NCBI GenBank assembly: GCA_964019695.1
Contig: OZ026520.1
Coordinates: 32,530,620-32,594,619 of the forward strand
Origin: Loripinus fragilis
Taxonomy: Eukaryota; Mollusca; Bivalvia; Lucinida; Lucinidae
DNA: 64,000 nt
Direction: 5' to 3'
Both the position numbers and the translations under genes were made by a program. Of the stretch, positions 33,171 through 44,917 are shown piece by piece. Under the pieces are notes generated by a model that searched no databases, had not been told where the DNA came from, and was given only the letters and a program-made list of their open reading frames with translations. Position 1 is the stretch's first letter, and every line of letters starts with the position of its first letter.

Positions 33171-35799
33171 CACGGGTGGGCATCAGCGGAACTACCGCGA
33201 AATCGCGTCAACGTAAATTTGTTCCTTCGTCACATCCGGGACCTTTCGCGTTAGTGGCATCGTCACACAAAAGCCAAACAAAGGTAGGTACTCTCGCTTG
33301 TTTTGATTTTTTGTAAAAGAATGAGCAAACTATGTAAAAATCCGGCAATGCTATTCCATGTAGATATGATTTACCTTGCTAAACAGGCCAAACGCGATGT
33401 TGAAAAAAGCTTTGCTCTAAGATGAGGACCGTAACCAATTCGAACCCAGTACGGGATTTCTTCAGTTTTATGTCAAAACGAAGAAAGTTTGCAGATGTTT
33501 TGCCAGTTTTAGCTCAGAGCACGAGCATTTTACACATGGCATGTACATAACAGCCCTTATTCGTCCTTGGGACGTAAAAATCGAACCGATCATGTACTAT
33601 GAAGGAATGATGCCAACGTTTTCAGGCGCGGAGGCTCCTTCGCCATCGCGTTAGTTGTAACGTCATGCTCTAGTTCCTTGGAGGATACCATGTCAGACAT
33701 GCAGGCGCGGAGAGAAATGTGTGCATTATTAAAGTGTCTACTGAAACACCCCAATCGACCACCAATCAATCTCAAACGCTGCTCCCCATGTACAAACTAG
33801 CACACTTACCCCTTGCTCACCTCCAAGACTCACACAACCTTTAGCTCAGCCTTTTGCGCAGATGTGCTACAGATGCAAGTATCAGGTATCGTCCACTGGC
33901 CAAAATAGACTTGAAGTGTGTTTATATAATTTATCTGTCAGTACATGCGAGTTTGTCACCACAAATCCATTAAGCCTGCGCATTTTTAAAGTTTCACCAG
34001 AGCTTTCGCTGCTCGCACACACAAAGTATGGATGTAGATAAAGACAAGACCAACTTTTAGACCACCAGCTGGATACGTCAGCATAAGCATATAAAGAAGG
34101 CTTTTGCGATACATACCGAAATATTGTGAGCTGACCCATACCCTTTTGGGATTGGTTTGGGTTGTGTTGGGGTGTATATTAAAGAGCTATTCAGTCACTG
34201 CAGAGGCGGCAACTTTCATATGGCTATATTAGGAAAATCAGGTTCTATCTATTTGGTACGGTTAATAAGTTGTTTGAGCTGCGCAAACGTGTGTGCGTTC
34301 AATGGAAATACTGACCGTTACTTTGATTTACCCTTACAAAGATCGTAATGGTAATGAAGCTGAAAATAGGGCGCGGTTTTATTCAAAAGTAACTGTATCA
34401 TCTTGCGACATTACTTCAGTAAAGGCCCAAAACATATTTAATCCTTTAAACGCCAGCAAAGTGACTGCATCAGAAAATGTCTGATTATTGGTAAACGACA
34501 GAATAGAGGCAAACAGTTTGGACCCAGATCAGACGGCTCCAACAGGAGACACCTTATTTGGGTCTACATTGTTTGTCGAGTGGCTTCAAACGACACAAGC
34601 AGACGATCTTTTTTGCATCCGCACTCTAAGACTAAATAAATGTACGGTCAGTATTTCCATTGAACGCACGCACGTTTGCGAAGCTCAAACAACTCTACCA
34701 AATAGATAGAACCTGAACCACGACGAGATATGAAAGTTGTCGCCTTTGCAGTGAATGAATAGCTCTTCAATATACACCCCAACACAACCCAAACCAATCC
34801 CAAAAGGGTATCTATATGGGTGAGCTTACAATATTTCGGTACGTATCGCAAAAGCCTTCTTTATACGCTTATGCTGACGTATCCAGCTGATGGTCTAAAA
34901 TTTGGTCTCGTCTTTATCTACATCCATACTTTGTGTGTGCGAGCATCGAAAGCTCTGGTGAAATTTTAAAAAATGCGCAGGCTTATTGGATTCGAGTGAA
35001 AAATCTCATGTACTGACGCATACATACGTGTAGATAAATTATATATACACACTTCAATTCTATTTTGGCCAGTGGACGATACCTGATACTTGCATCTGTA
35101 GCACATCTGCGCAAAAGGCTGAGCTAAAGGTTGTGCGAGTCTTGGAGGTGAGACAGGGGTAAGTGTGCTAGTTTGCACATGGGGAGCAGCGTTTGAGATT
35201 GATTGGTGGTCAATTGGGGTGTTTCAGCAGACACTTTAATAATACACACATTTCTCTCCGCGCCTGCATGTACTGAAATGGTATCTTCCAAGGAACTTAA
35301 GCGTGGCGTTACAACTAACGCGATGGCGAAGGAGCCTCCGCGCCTGAAAACGTTGGCATCATTCCTTAATAGTACATGATCGGTTCGATTTTTTACGTCC
35401 CAAGGACGAATAAGGGCTGTTATGTACATGCCATGTGTTAAATGCTCGCGCACTGAGCTAAAACTGGCAAAACATCTGCAAACTTTCTTCGTTTTGACAT
35501 AAAACTGAAGAAATCCCGTACTGGGTTCGAATTGGTTACGGTCCTCATCTTAGAGCAAAGCTTTTTTCAACATCGCGTTTGGCCTGTTAAGCAAGGTAAA
35601 TCATATCTACATGGAATAGCATTGCCGGATTTTTACATAGTTTGCTCATTCTTTTACAAAAAATCAAAACAAGAGAGAGTACCTACCTTTGTTTGGCTTT
35701 TGTGTGACGACGCCACTAACGCGAAAGGTCCCGGATGTGACGAAGGAACAGATTTACGTTGACGCGATTTCGCGGTAGTTCCGCTGATGCCCACCCGTG
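33171..35799. mobile_element. 2.6-kb foldback element with arms of about 1.15 kb
   Basis: Left arm 33171-34318 and right arm 34644-35799 are inverted copies, ends CACGGGTGGGCATCAGCGG and inverse; the spacer is 325 bp. GCTTG directly abuts both outer ends (33166-33170 and 35800-35804), a likely 5-bp target-site duplication. Open frames in the arms (e.g. 33590-33775 minus, 35124-35453 minus) are the same arm read twice and resemble no protein I know. The spacer holds a short AAACAG/GACCCAGATCAG palindrome. This is a long-TIR non-autonomous DNA transposon; superfamily not assigned. Confidence 0.88.
34510..34576. repeat. Palindrome, same family, in foldback spacer
   Basis: AAACAGTTTGGACCCAGATC...TTTGGGTCTACATTGTTT. 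Forms the middle of the 2.6-kb foldback element's spacer. Confidence 0.7.
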
Positions 35800-36330
35800 G
35801 CTTGGCGTTCAATATGTGAAGAAGATGCAGAACCCCCACTATATGGAGCCATTTTATGTGGTTGGTGGGGCACATTGTTGATGTTGTTGTCCAATTTAGC
35901 TTTTCGGTTATCATTCTTAGAATATATAATATTAGCGGACCACCAAACGCCTAGATACGTATAGCGTTTTCATCAACTTTTGCTACCATATATGGAAACA
36001 GGAAGTAATCATACTATCCCTTTATGGCCTACGAGAACGCACTTTTATGTAGCTATAAACATTTAATTTCACGCACTGTAACCAGGTGAAATTGAGTCTG
36101 AATGCATAAACTTGTTTAAGAAAAGGAAGTTTATGATACGTAGCCCAATGGTGTATCATTTTTATCGAAATAGAGACTCACGAGAAAAACGCTGGCTCCC
36201 TAAGTCATCAAACACATTTGTCTACAGGACAGTTCTAAGCTTTTTATACCTCAAACATCACAAACGATGAAATAGCCACCCGTACAAAGTGAGTTGAAAT
36301 TCACATTTTTTCTCTCTTATATTTCATTAG

Positions 36331-36399
36331 ATGATGATGCTTCAAACCACCTTCAAGTGCCTGATTTCCGTCCGAAAAAAGATCCAGGGATAATAGAAG
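36331..36399 (+). CDS. Mucolipin gene B, second coding exon
   Basis: Acceptor ATTTCATTAG and donor G|GTTAGT enclose 69 bases. Entered with the single base left from exon 1, it reads NDDASNHLQVPDFRPKKDPG then IIE, leaving one base that completes GAG (Glu) in exon 3. No stop occurs in this frame. The segment is hydrophilic and has no motif I recognise; N-termini vary greatly among mucolipins. Confidence comes from splice signals plus phase agreement on both sides. It lies just downstream of the long foldbacks of intron 1 and 80 bp before a TIR element in intron 2. Confidence 0.6.
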
Positions 36400-36477
36400 G
36401 TTAGTACTGGTGTAGCTGTGCTGTGAATATCATTTTAGACTTGTATCTCTTCGTTCAAGGCTACCCTCACACTGGTC

Positions 36478-37454
36478 AGTGTAAACGCACCGGTTGTTGC
36501 TACAACGAGCTGGTGATGGCAATTTTCCGCACTGGTTCTGGCATAAAAGGTAAAAATATCTATACCTGTTGACTTTATGATTTATTTATAAATTCATCTA
36601 CTTGTGCTTAATGATTATTACAGAAAAATAGACAGTATTCATTTATTGTTTTAATTGATCTATATTTCAGTCTTCAGATAAAATTCGTTGAAATTTCGAA
36701 TTTTTACTTTTACCATGAGGAGGTATTGTTATCATTTGATTTAAATTTTTGGAATGAATATGACATTTATTTCATTGATTGAAGCAAAAATGCATATTTC
36801 ATGAGTGGCAAAGTCATGAATGAAATATGCATTGTCTCGCTTCACGAGATGAAATAAGTGGCATATTTACATTCTTTGTTTATCAGATTCTAACTTTCAC
36901 GCTTGTATATTTTCAAATCAGATACATCCCAGCCAGCACGCAATCTTGGGCCACCATATGGCACTTGATATTTTGTCAATTATTTCCTCTTTCAGACCTA
37001 AAAAGACAAGTGAGTATGATCAGGACATACCATATAAATAAATGATAAAGGGCAGACTTGATTTAGCTGTTCTCTTTACTCCTTCGACTCCGAACAGGCC
37101 GAACAGAAATCAAGTGCGCTGGAACATCTGTGCTGGCGTACGCCGAGTACTCCGTCTTCCGAAGTGATGTAGACAGAACAGTCACGTGAGCTGTTCAAAA
37201 ACAAGATGGCAGAGCACTGCCTGCATGTGTGGAAATATTTGTATCGCTTGATTTATGCAGGAGTACTCCTAAGTGCCCAATTTTACTTGTTTTGGTTGCT
37301 GTTCTGGTGTACGCCGAGTACTCTATAATTGCTAATTCAAGTCCGCCCAAAGTCAACAGGTATTTATATTTTTTACCTTTAATGCCGGCACCAGTGCGGG
37401 AAAATCGCCACCACCAGCTCGTTGTAGCAACAACCGGTGCGTTTTCATTAACCG
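36478..37454. mobile_element. TIR element with arms of about 110 bp
   Basis: AACGCACCGGTTGTTGCTAC, AACGAGCTGGTG, CGCACTGG and AAAGGTAAAAATA on the left recur inverted at 37353-37454. A smaller MITE (37050-37348) sits inside against the right arm. Starts 79 bp after exon 2 of gene B. Confidence 0.75.
37050..37348. mobile_element. MITE, GGGCAGACTTGATTTAGC type, copy 1
   Basis: GGGCAGACTTGATTTAGCTG at the left, GCTAATTCAAGTCCGCCC at the right; inner GTACGCCGAGTACTC repeats. A longer copy is at 41708-42156. Confidence 0.8.
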
Positions 37455-38692
37455 ATGCGGTCCTCAACCATTAATGCAACACTCATCATCAATACATGTA
37501 TAACCATGAAAAAAACTAATGCTGCGCTGCACTAGCATGCGCACATCCCCAGTGGGGACAGGGGTTCCGGACCCGCCTCTGAAATTTCACAAAGCTACAG
37601 TTTTTTTTAGCAAAACCGGTCCGGATCCGCTAAAAAAATCACCGTGAAAGCCAGCATTCAATGTTTGGCCATTATCGGCCTGCCAGTGAAACACCATTTC
37701 AATGGCGCTTCACTGGCGTGCCGATGATGTTCCGCTTTTAGTGGTATTTGGATCCTCTCTCCCTTCATAAAAACACACATAAGAACACGTGGTCAGAGTT
37801 GGACCCCCCTGACAAAACTTTCCAAAACCACGTATTATATAGTTAACCCTTTCTATCAACTACAGCTATGTGTTATCTTTGCTTTTTACAAGCTATTGTT
37901 TTGGCCCGGGGCACACTCACTATATAGTTTGGTAGGGACGTGCCAACCCTACTCATTCAAAGACACGATTGAGACCACTTAAAGGAGGAACACTAATATA
38001 TCAATCATTGTAGAAAAACAATTCATGCTTTTGACATCATAAGAGTCTTATCTGATTTTCCAAGTCCATTCCAATGATTTTTTTTTCAATTGTTTCATGT
38101 TTGCGCATGCCCGATATTCTAAAGATCGACCTATCTGCTGTGACGCATCTTCGGGAGTTGTTTAATACGCATTGTGCATTCCTCAAAACACTGCCGTTAG
38201 CAAATGGCTAGAAATAATCCGTCTGTGGATACATCAAGTCACCTTTGATAGCCAAATGCATACGAGTAGTAGTATTTAGCAATGGAATGATACAACTTTC
38301 TACCTTAAAAATATTTCGAAAAAGGTTTGTACATGACCAGTTCATATAGGCGTTTCAGTGACATTTGATGGCGCAGATTGATACGCGTATATCGTTTTTT
38401 TTTATTGAGACATCATAAAAAATCATTTACGCACTCTAATCTTAAGTCAGAGTGCAAAGCAGGAAGGTTTTTTTTTTATACTTTCATTGTATTATCTTTT
38501 TGAATGTCATATCAATTTCATAACTGTAACTCATAAACTGTGTGCATTGTCTTAAAAGAAGATAAAAAACATGAAATCTAGAGATATGATCTCGTACACA
38601 TAATATTCCTTGTGCACAGTTGTGACAAGTTGTCTGTCTATATTTCACTGCAGAATTAGACACAGTGGCGACACTGGTCGTTTATTGATAAC

Positions 38693-39027
38693 ACAAGTGC
38701 GGATCCAGAGGGGGGGACAGGGGTCCGAAACCCCTCAAAAATCACAAGTTATATGCGTTTCTATAGGGAATAAACAATTTGACCCCCTGGAAAAAGTTGG
38801 ACCCCCCTGGAAAATGTTGGATCCCCTCTGGAACCTTGAAAAATGATAGTTTTCTTTGAAATTAACCATTTGACTTCTGAAATATAAGCCGAGGACTAAA
38901 AAAAAATGAAAAAAAGTGATGAAAAAAAATAAATAAACAAACGTTGTCAGAGCTTTTTTTTGTCAGATTGACCTGGACCCCCCCCCCCCCCCCCCCCAGA
39001 CGAAAATTCCTGGATCCACGCATGTAA
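38693..39027. mobile_element. MITE, GCGGATCCAGAGG type
   Basis: AAGTGCGGATCCAGAGGGG...CTGGATCCACGCATGT. Contains a run of about 19 C residues (38980-38998). A related fragment (GTGGGGACAGGGGTTCCGGA) lies at 37551-37640. Confidence 0.65.
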
Positions 39028-39409
39028 CATGTGGAAACATTTTGGACCCAGATCTGGATTGACAAAACACAAAAACGTCGGACTCATGATATGTTTGATA
39101 CTCGATTTTAATGAAAACGTTACATTTCAAACCTCGTACGTTTTGGGTACAAACACGAACCGTTTCATTGATATGGTTGTTTATAATACAACACAACGTT
39201 GAATTTGGTATATAAAATTCAGATCATCCTAAGTCCTAACCCTTATGGATAACGTCAATATTTTTGTCACGAAAAGGGCATCTACTTATTACGTTTGATG
39301 CATATATTCAAATGCATTCCAGAAACTTTTACTGTGGCTGCAAACACTATGAACCCTGAGCAGACTCTGATCTGGGTCTATATTGTTTGAAATATATGCT
39401 ATCAAAGTA

Positions 39410-39752
39410 CATACACAGATGGGAGAGTGAATGGCGAGAGGCAGATCAATAAAAAACAATTTACAACTGAGCCTCAGACTCCTAAACATTTTATGGACAG
39501 CACAGCTTGTCGTGGTTGGCCTCTTCTTGATTTTCATCATCTATGAAAGTTTTTACGGTCCTTGGCTTTTTTAGGATTATTTTAATGCTTTTCTCTGTTA
39601 TCCGCATTGATTTCCGTAACTCTGTTCTCAACTTGTTCTCTGCAAATGAGTGTGTTGTTGCCATCGCCTTTGATAATTTCATAGACGTTTGATTTAAAGT
39701 CCGTATAGCCTTCATGTTCATTCGAAATCAGGATTTGTTTAAGTAGCAGTCA
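39410..39752 (-). pseudogene. Decayed reverse copy of a mucolipin last exon
   Basis: Read on the minus strand, this segment matches the gene A last exon over most of its length: HSFAENKLRTEL, SKSMRITE-like and KKPRT motifs and the ending HDKLCCP are all recognisable. It also includes part of the 3' flank (TCTCGCCATTCACT and CTCATCTGTGTA-like stretches). It is broken: two bases are lost near 39655 relative to the intact exon, shifting the frame, and a TAA follows LCCP, removing the last residues. Upstream similarity stops near the start of the exon, so the copy carries neither intron nor pore exon. It could be the last remnant of a third, inverted mucolipin paralogue or a short segmental duplication. 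It sits inside gene B intron 2. Confidence 0.8.
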
Positions 39753-39788
39753 TAGAATTGGTGTACTCTTAAAAGGAGAATAAGCTAC

Positions 39789-40024
39789 TACTGTCCTGCC
39801 AGCCAAGAGTGACAGTGACTTCATGTTTTGTTTACAAAGTTATAAGGGACTTATAATCGATAGATCACTTGTGTATTAATTCTATCCTGCGGATAGGATT
39901 AATTCTCAAGTGATCTATAGATTCGCGTCAGCTCAAGTAAAGTTTACACGTTGGTGTTTTACTCAGCAGTTGTAAACAAAGCATTACAGGTACGACACTG
40001 TCACTCTTGGTTGGCGCGACAGTA
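39789..40024. mobile_element. MITE, TACTGTC type, with central hairpin
   Basis: TIR TACTGTCCTGCCAGCCAAGA...inverse TCTTGGTTGGCGCGACAGTA, and an inner palindrome ATAGATCACTTG...CAAGTGATCTAT. 37 bp from the mucolipin relic. Confidence 0.8.
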
Positions 40025-40314
40025 ATTATGTTTAACTCTGATGATTGTGTTTCTATCCAGGCTTGATCACGCTATTTGCTTTGTTCCCTCAAAGTCATCT
40101 ATTAATTTTACATTTTATAAATAAAAAAGACACACTTGAGTTTAAATTTAGTAAATAGTTTATAATAAAGTACTTTTGTAATACGGAAGCCCTGGAGGGA
40201 CATTTTTACTTATTACTTATCACTTATTACTTATTACTTACTACTTATTATTACTACTTATGACTTATCATATATAAACCCCCATAACGGCGGGAAACTC
40301 TTTTGTACATTCCC

Positions 40315-40315
40315 T

Positions 40316-40373
<58 letters not shown>

Positions 40374-40405
40374 GTGTTGCTGTTTTTGCTGCTGCAGCAG
40401 TAGTC

Positions 40406-40452
<47 letters not shown>

Positions 40453-40477
40453 TGTAGTAGTAGTAGTAGTAGTAGTG

Positions 40478-40522
<45 letters not shown>

Positions 40523-40550
40523 TAGTGGGTGTTGCTGTTTTTGCTGCTGC

Positions 40551-40596
<46 letters not shown>

Positions 40597-40627
40597 TAGT
40601 GGGTGTTGCTGTTTTTGCTGCTGCAGC

Positions 40628-40677
<50 letters not shown>

Positions 40678-40724
40678 GTGTTGCTGTTTTTGCTGCTGCA
40701 GCAGCAGTAGTAGTAGTAGTAGTA

Positions 40725-40758
<34 letters not shown>

Positions 40759-40986
40759 AAGAAGAAGAAAAAGCAGTGGCTGTAGTAGTAGATTTTTTTT
40801 GTTGAAGTAGTAGTTGTAAAAGTAAAATAGCTATAGTAGAAGCCGTAGCTGTAGTAGTAGTAGTAGTAGTAGTAGTAGTATACGTGTTGTTGGTGTTGAA
40901 GTTTTTGCTTTAGTAGTAGTAGTAGTAGTAGTAGTAGTCATAGTGATAGGAATAGTAATAGTGGTAGTAGAAGTAGTAGTAGCAGC

Positions 40987-41039
<53 letters not shown>

Positions 41040-41373
41040 GTGTAGTAGCAGCAGCAGAAGCAGTAGTAGTAGTAGTAGTAGTAGTAGATGTAGAAGTAGT
41101 AGTAGTAGTTATAGTAGTAGTAGTAGTTTGTTTGTTTGTTTGATTGATTTGATTCTTTACGTCCCATCATCAATCTTTCAGTAAAAAAGGTACAGGTCTT
41201 CCTGGATTGAACAAGTACTAAGCTAGATAAATGTGTCTTGCTCAAGAACCACAAGGCAGTGACGTAGTAATATAAGTGGTGGTAATGACTGTAGTAGTAG
41301 TAGTAGTAGTAGTAGTAGTATAGTAGTAGTCGTAGAAGTAGCAGTAGTAGTGGTGGTACTACTACATCTACAT

Positions 41374-41407
<34 letters not shown>

Positions 41408-41410
41408 AAA
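40315..41410 (+). repeat. (TAG)n microsatellite array, left arm
   Basis: About 1.1 kb of TAG/GTA repeats broken by a recurring 26-bp unit GTGGGTGTTGCTGTTTTTGC (at about 40371, 40527, 40599 and 40676), by CTGCTGCAGCAG blocks and by a truncated SINE. Frames here encode only poly-Ser, poly-Val or poly-Tyr and are not genes. Confidence 0.95.
41131..41262 (-). mobile_element. Truncated tRNA-derived SINE tail inside (TAG)n
   Basis: TTTGTTTGTTTGATT-GATTCTTTACGTCCC followed by CTAAGCTAGATAAATGTGTC and CAGTGACG matches the body and tail of the SINE at 58262-58476. The tRNA-like head is missing. Confidence 0.7.
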
Positions 41411-41707
41411 CAACTACTACTACTACCAAATAAGTAGTAAGTCATAACAAATAAGTACTATAGTCCTGCCTCAATAATAAGAAACGCGAAAATCGGGAAT
41501 ATTATTTTATTACATGCATTTTTCCGAAAATTAAGCTCAAATCTGGATTAAGAATATCCTGCCGTGTCAGAAAAAAATTGTTTGAAGAATCTACTACCAC
41601 TGCCCTGACCCCTAATCTCTTGGGAATTTCGACATTTTTAGGCTTTCTGAAAAGCGGGGGGGGGGGCATTCAAATGATGTAACAGCCATGTGACGGCCTA
41701 TATATCT

Positions 41708-42156
41708 GGGGCAGACTTGATTTAGCTGTTCTCTTTACTCCTTCCACTCCGAACAGGCAGAACAGAAATCAAGTGCACTGAAACACCTGTGCTGGCGTAC
41801 GCCCGAGTACTCCATCTTCCAAGGTGGTGCAGACAGAACAGTCACGTGACCTGTTCCAAAATAAAATGGCAGAGCACTGCCTACACTGTACTGAGATATT
41901 TTTCAGTCTTACCCGATAGGTTCTGATAATTATTCATATTGAAAAAATATGGTCATTAGTAAAAGGGATTGAAAGCACATGCATTTTGTCATTCTTTTTC
42001 TTCTTCTTGGCAATCGGATAGTGTTATTTTTTCACAATTCAAACATTAATCGCTTGATTTAATCCGGAGTACTCCAAGATGCCCAGTTTTGCTTGTTTTA
42101 GATGACTGTTCTGGCGTACTCCGCGTACTCTAAAATTGCTAAATCAAGTCCGCCCC
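41708..42156. mobile_element. MITE, same family, copy 2
   Basis: GGGGCAGACTTGATTTAGCT and inverse GCTAAATCAAGTCCGCCCC; GGCGTACGCCCGAGTACTCC inside. About 150 bp longer than copy 1, by an insertion or deletion in the middle. Lies in the interior of the 7-kb (TAG)n element. Confidence 0.8.
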
Positions 42157-43154
42157 TGTACTTAAATTCCTACAGGTAAGTGTCAAAAGCATCACACATT
42201 TTAAAATCGTGATTGCTTTTCAGTGTACACGCCAGTTTTATTTTTTAATCAGTGCCATTCAGTTGAAAGTACCGATTCAATCAGCGTAGACACAGATCCA
42301 ACTGGTACAATACGATCAGTTTGATCTGGGTGAATACTGTTTGCTATATTTGTAAGGACATTTTCTACTAAAACAGTGTAATGTGGCTATTATCGACAGT
42401 TTTACTATCGACAGTCAACTTTTACAGTGGTAAACTGCATACACATTGTCAACTACACATATGTAATTTTATAGTCAGCCATTCAAGTAGTGCAGAACAT
42501 TAATAGTTTTTTTCACAAAATGAATTAGGCCTATCCCAGGATTATCCCTGTCAAGTGTCAAATAAGTGGAACAAAATGCCCAAATTCTACCATCAGAATT
42601 ATTAGAACAAAAGTTAGCCGTAATACCAGGCAATATCTTTTGTCGAAATACTGCCTGAAATGGTTCACGATTATTGAATACTCAATGTGATATAAATTGA
42701 AAACGTACATCACAAACCATTTATTCGCGATCCTAATTTATGCAGCAGTAATTTATATGTACGATGCACTTTATGCTATACTGAACAAAAGTGAAAACGC
42801 CACGTTACAATATTTTATATTTTGTGAGAAAGTATTGGACGAACAGTATTTTCTAAAGATTAATAACGTTTTCCAGACATCCAACAAGCGATTCGTCGAA
42901 ACTCCACCAATTTGTCTATTTTGGTGTTTGAGTTATGTTCCCTATTGTGTTTAAAGCTTTATTAACTAAATTTTGCAAATGCGCATGCGCAAAGAAGATT
43001 GTTATGCTTATCAGAATTAGTCATACACGTGTTGCATTACTACACAAGAAAACTGTTTTATCACTTGAAACAAGCTCAGAAATCAATTTCGAATTTATCA
43101 AATTTGTAAAAAAAGGAAAATGTCTCCCTTTGACAAAAACAAATTATATTATAT
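42157..43154. other. Interior of the 7-kb inverted element, no gene recognised
   Basis: An 85-codon frame at 42697-42954 begins MKTYITNHLFAILIYAAVIY with a hydrophobic start, but no family is recognised. A worn AAACAG/GACCCAGAT palindrome lies at 42280-42343. No transposase motif. Confidence 0.5.
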
Positions 43155-43238
43155 GATTGGATGATAGTCGAAAATATCATCCCAAGAAATGTGATTATCA
43201 CATTTCCAGAGATGATATTTTCGACAATCACCCAATCA
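43155..43238. repeat. Hairpin, TGATAGTCGAAAATATCATC family
   Basis: ATTGGATGATAGTCGAAAAT...ATTTTCGACAATCACCCAAT. Same palindrome as inside 43842-43947. Confidence 0.8.
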
Positions 43239-43742
43239 GAGAATGTAATATTTATTTTATTATACTGAATATTAGATCCTTTATTTTCTACCGTCTTGGG
43301 CCTACCGCGGTGAGGGGAGTTCCAAAGGGAAATGATGCACAACCTCTTGTCTATATGCATGAATGAAAAAACATTTTTCACAAAAACGGTTCTTTTAAGG
43401 AGTTTGAATGCTCGAACTGATCATGACGTTGGTCAAACAAATTACGTCATAAAAAGTCGACGACGCCAAACCTAATACCAAGCAGCATCATTTAAATGGG
43501 ATACTGTACAAGGTGTGGTTTTGTTACAAAATAGAAAATTTCACCGAATCGGCTCAGGTCTCAACGTGTTCCTCTCGTCCTAACTACGAAAACGAGTACC
43601 TACAATTAATGTTTCTGACCATAACAACGAAGTTATTGGGAGTGGAAAGTGGCCAAATCATGCCTCATGTTGAGCGTCTTCTGACGTGAACGAACCGTAC
43701 GCGCATCGGCGTTGCGCATCAAACGAACGACTGATATTGTCG

Positions 43743-44073
43743 ATTATTATACCTCACGTGAATTCCCAATACAAAACTTCCATAGACGAAGGGATCTAAT
43801 GTTCTGTTCGGTATAATAAATAAATATTACATTTCCTGCTAGGGTGATAGTCTAAAATATCATCCCTCGAAATATGATTAGAAACCTCGGCTGCGCCTTG
43901 GTTGATAATCACTTTCTTCGGGATGATATTTTCAACTATCACCCGTGCAGGGAGTGTAATATTTATATATTATCACCCGCTGTTATGACAAACGAGTGAC
44001 AGTATTCGCCGTCGCTATAGTAGCAGGTGATATGGAAGTTTTGTATGGGAAATTTACGTGAGATATAATAATA
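43743..44073. mobile_element. MITE, TTATTATACCTCACGTGAAT type
   Basis: ATTATTATACCTCACGTGAA, ACAAAACTTCCAT at the left and inverse at the right (GGAAGTTTTGTATGGG, CGTGAGATATAATAAT). It encloses a second palindrome GTGATAGTCTAAAATATCAT...ATGATATTTTCAACTATCAC (43842-43947). Confidence 0.8.
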
Positions 44074-44917
44074 AATATTTGGTAATCTTCGATTCATCAC
44101 GAGTTTCGAAAATTTTCTTTTACCAAATCAGGTAGACCTTTCAGCACATTGTTCCTACCGTTTCTCGGCCAGTAATGTGCGCAGACTAAGATGCAACAAC
44201 ACAATTATTTTCCTATGGAGATTTTAGTGATAAAATTTCAAGCTTGACCAATTTGATTAAAATACCCACTTTCTTAGGTTGCTTTTCTAAACGATCAAAA
44301 CACATTTCTGGTTGTCAAATGTCTTAAACTACCATTTCGTTCAGTCGGATCTGGTTGGCAGTGGATTTCTGAAGGCCTAAACTGTGTTAGATTTCTGTTC
44401 AAATTTGTAACCTGAAAAATTGGACCCCTGTCACATTTAAGTGACTTTCATGTGTTTCCTCATGACAATATCCGTAAACTTTTACTTTATGCATAACCCA
44501 GTCTTTGAACATTCAGATACACTTTCATTTGCTTTACTGGCTAGCGTCATTTTGCATATAAATGGCAAACAATTCAGGTGTAGCGTTTTCACTTTTGTTT
44601 AGTATATAAGCTACATGGCGATCGCTGACCTGAAACGCTATCGAATGAGTTAGTCAACCGTTGCATATTATTAATAAACTGGGTCAGTTTATGTCCATTC
44701 TACCAACAGTAATACTCCCCCGTTGAAAAGAACCAAAAAATGCCAAAATTCCATCTAATTACAGAATAACTCAGCAAAAACGTCAGGTTGAAAATTTTGT
44801 CAAAAAATACTGCAGCTTTTTCTACCCGCATATCGAAAATATCAAGAGAAAATAACGTGAAAAGATGCACTTTAAGTCGATTTTTTGCGTTTCATATTAA
44901 TGCGACAGTATTTTAGT

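Noticed and set aside
35124..35453. 109-codon minus-strand protein
   Set aside because: It is the right arm of the foldback; the left arm shows related broken frames, no domain is recognised, and changes between arms are not biased to third positions by eye.
40303..41413. Open frames of up to 167 codons made of Ser, Val or Tyr runs
   Set aside because: They are a (TAG)n microsatellite read in different frames and strands; none has a domain, and length only reflects the lack of stops in a 3-bp repeat.
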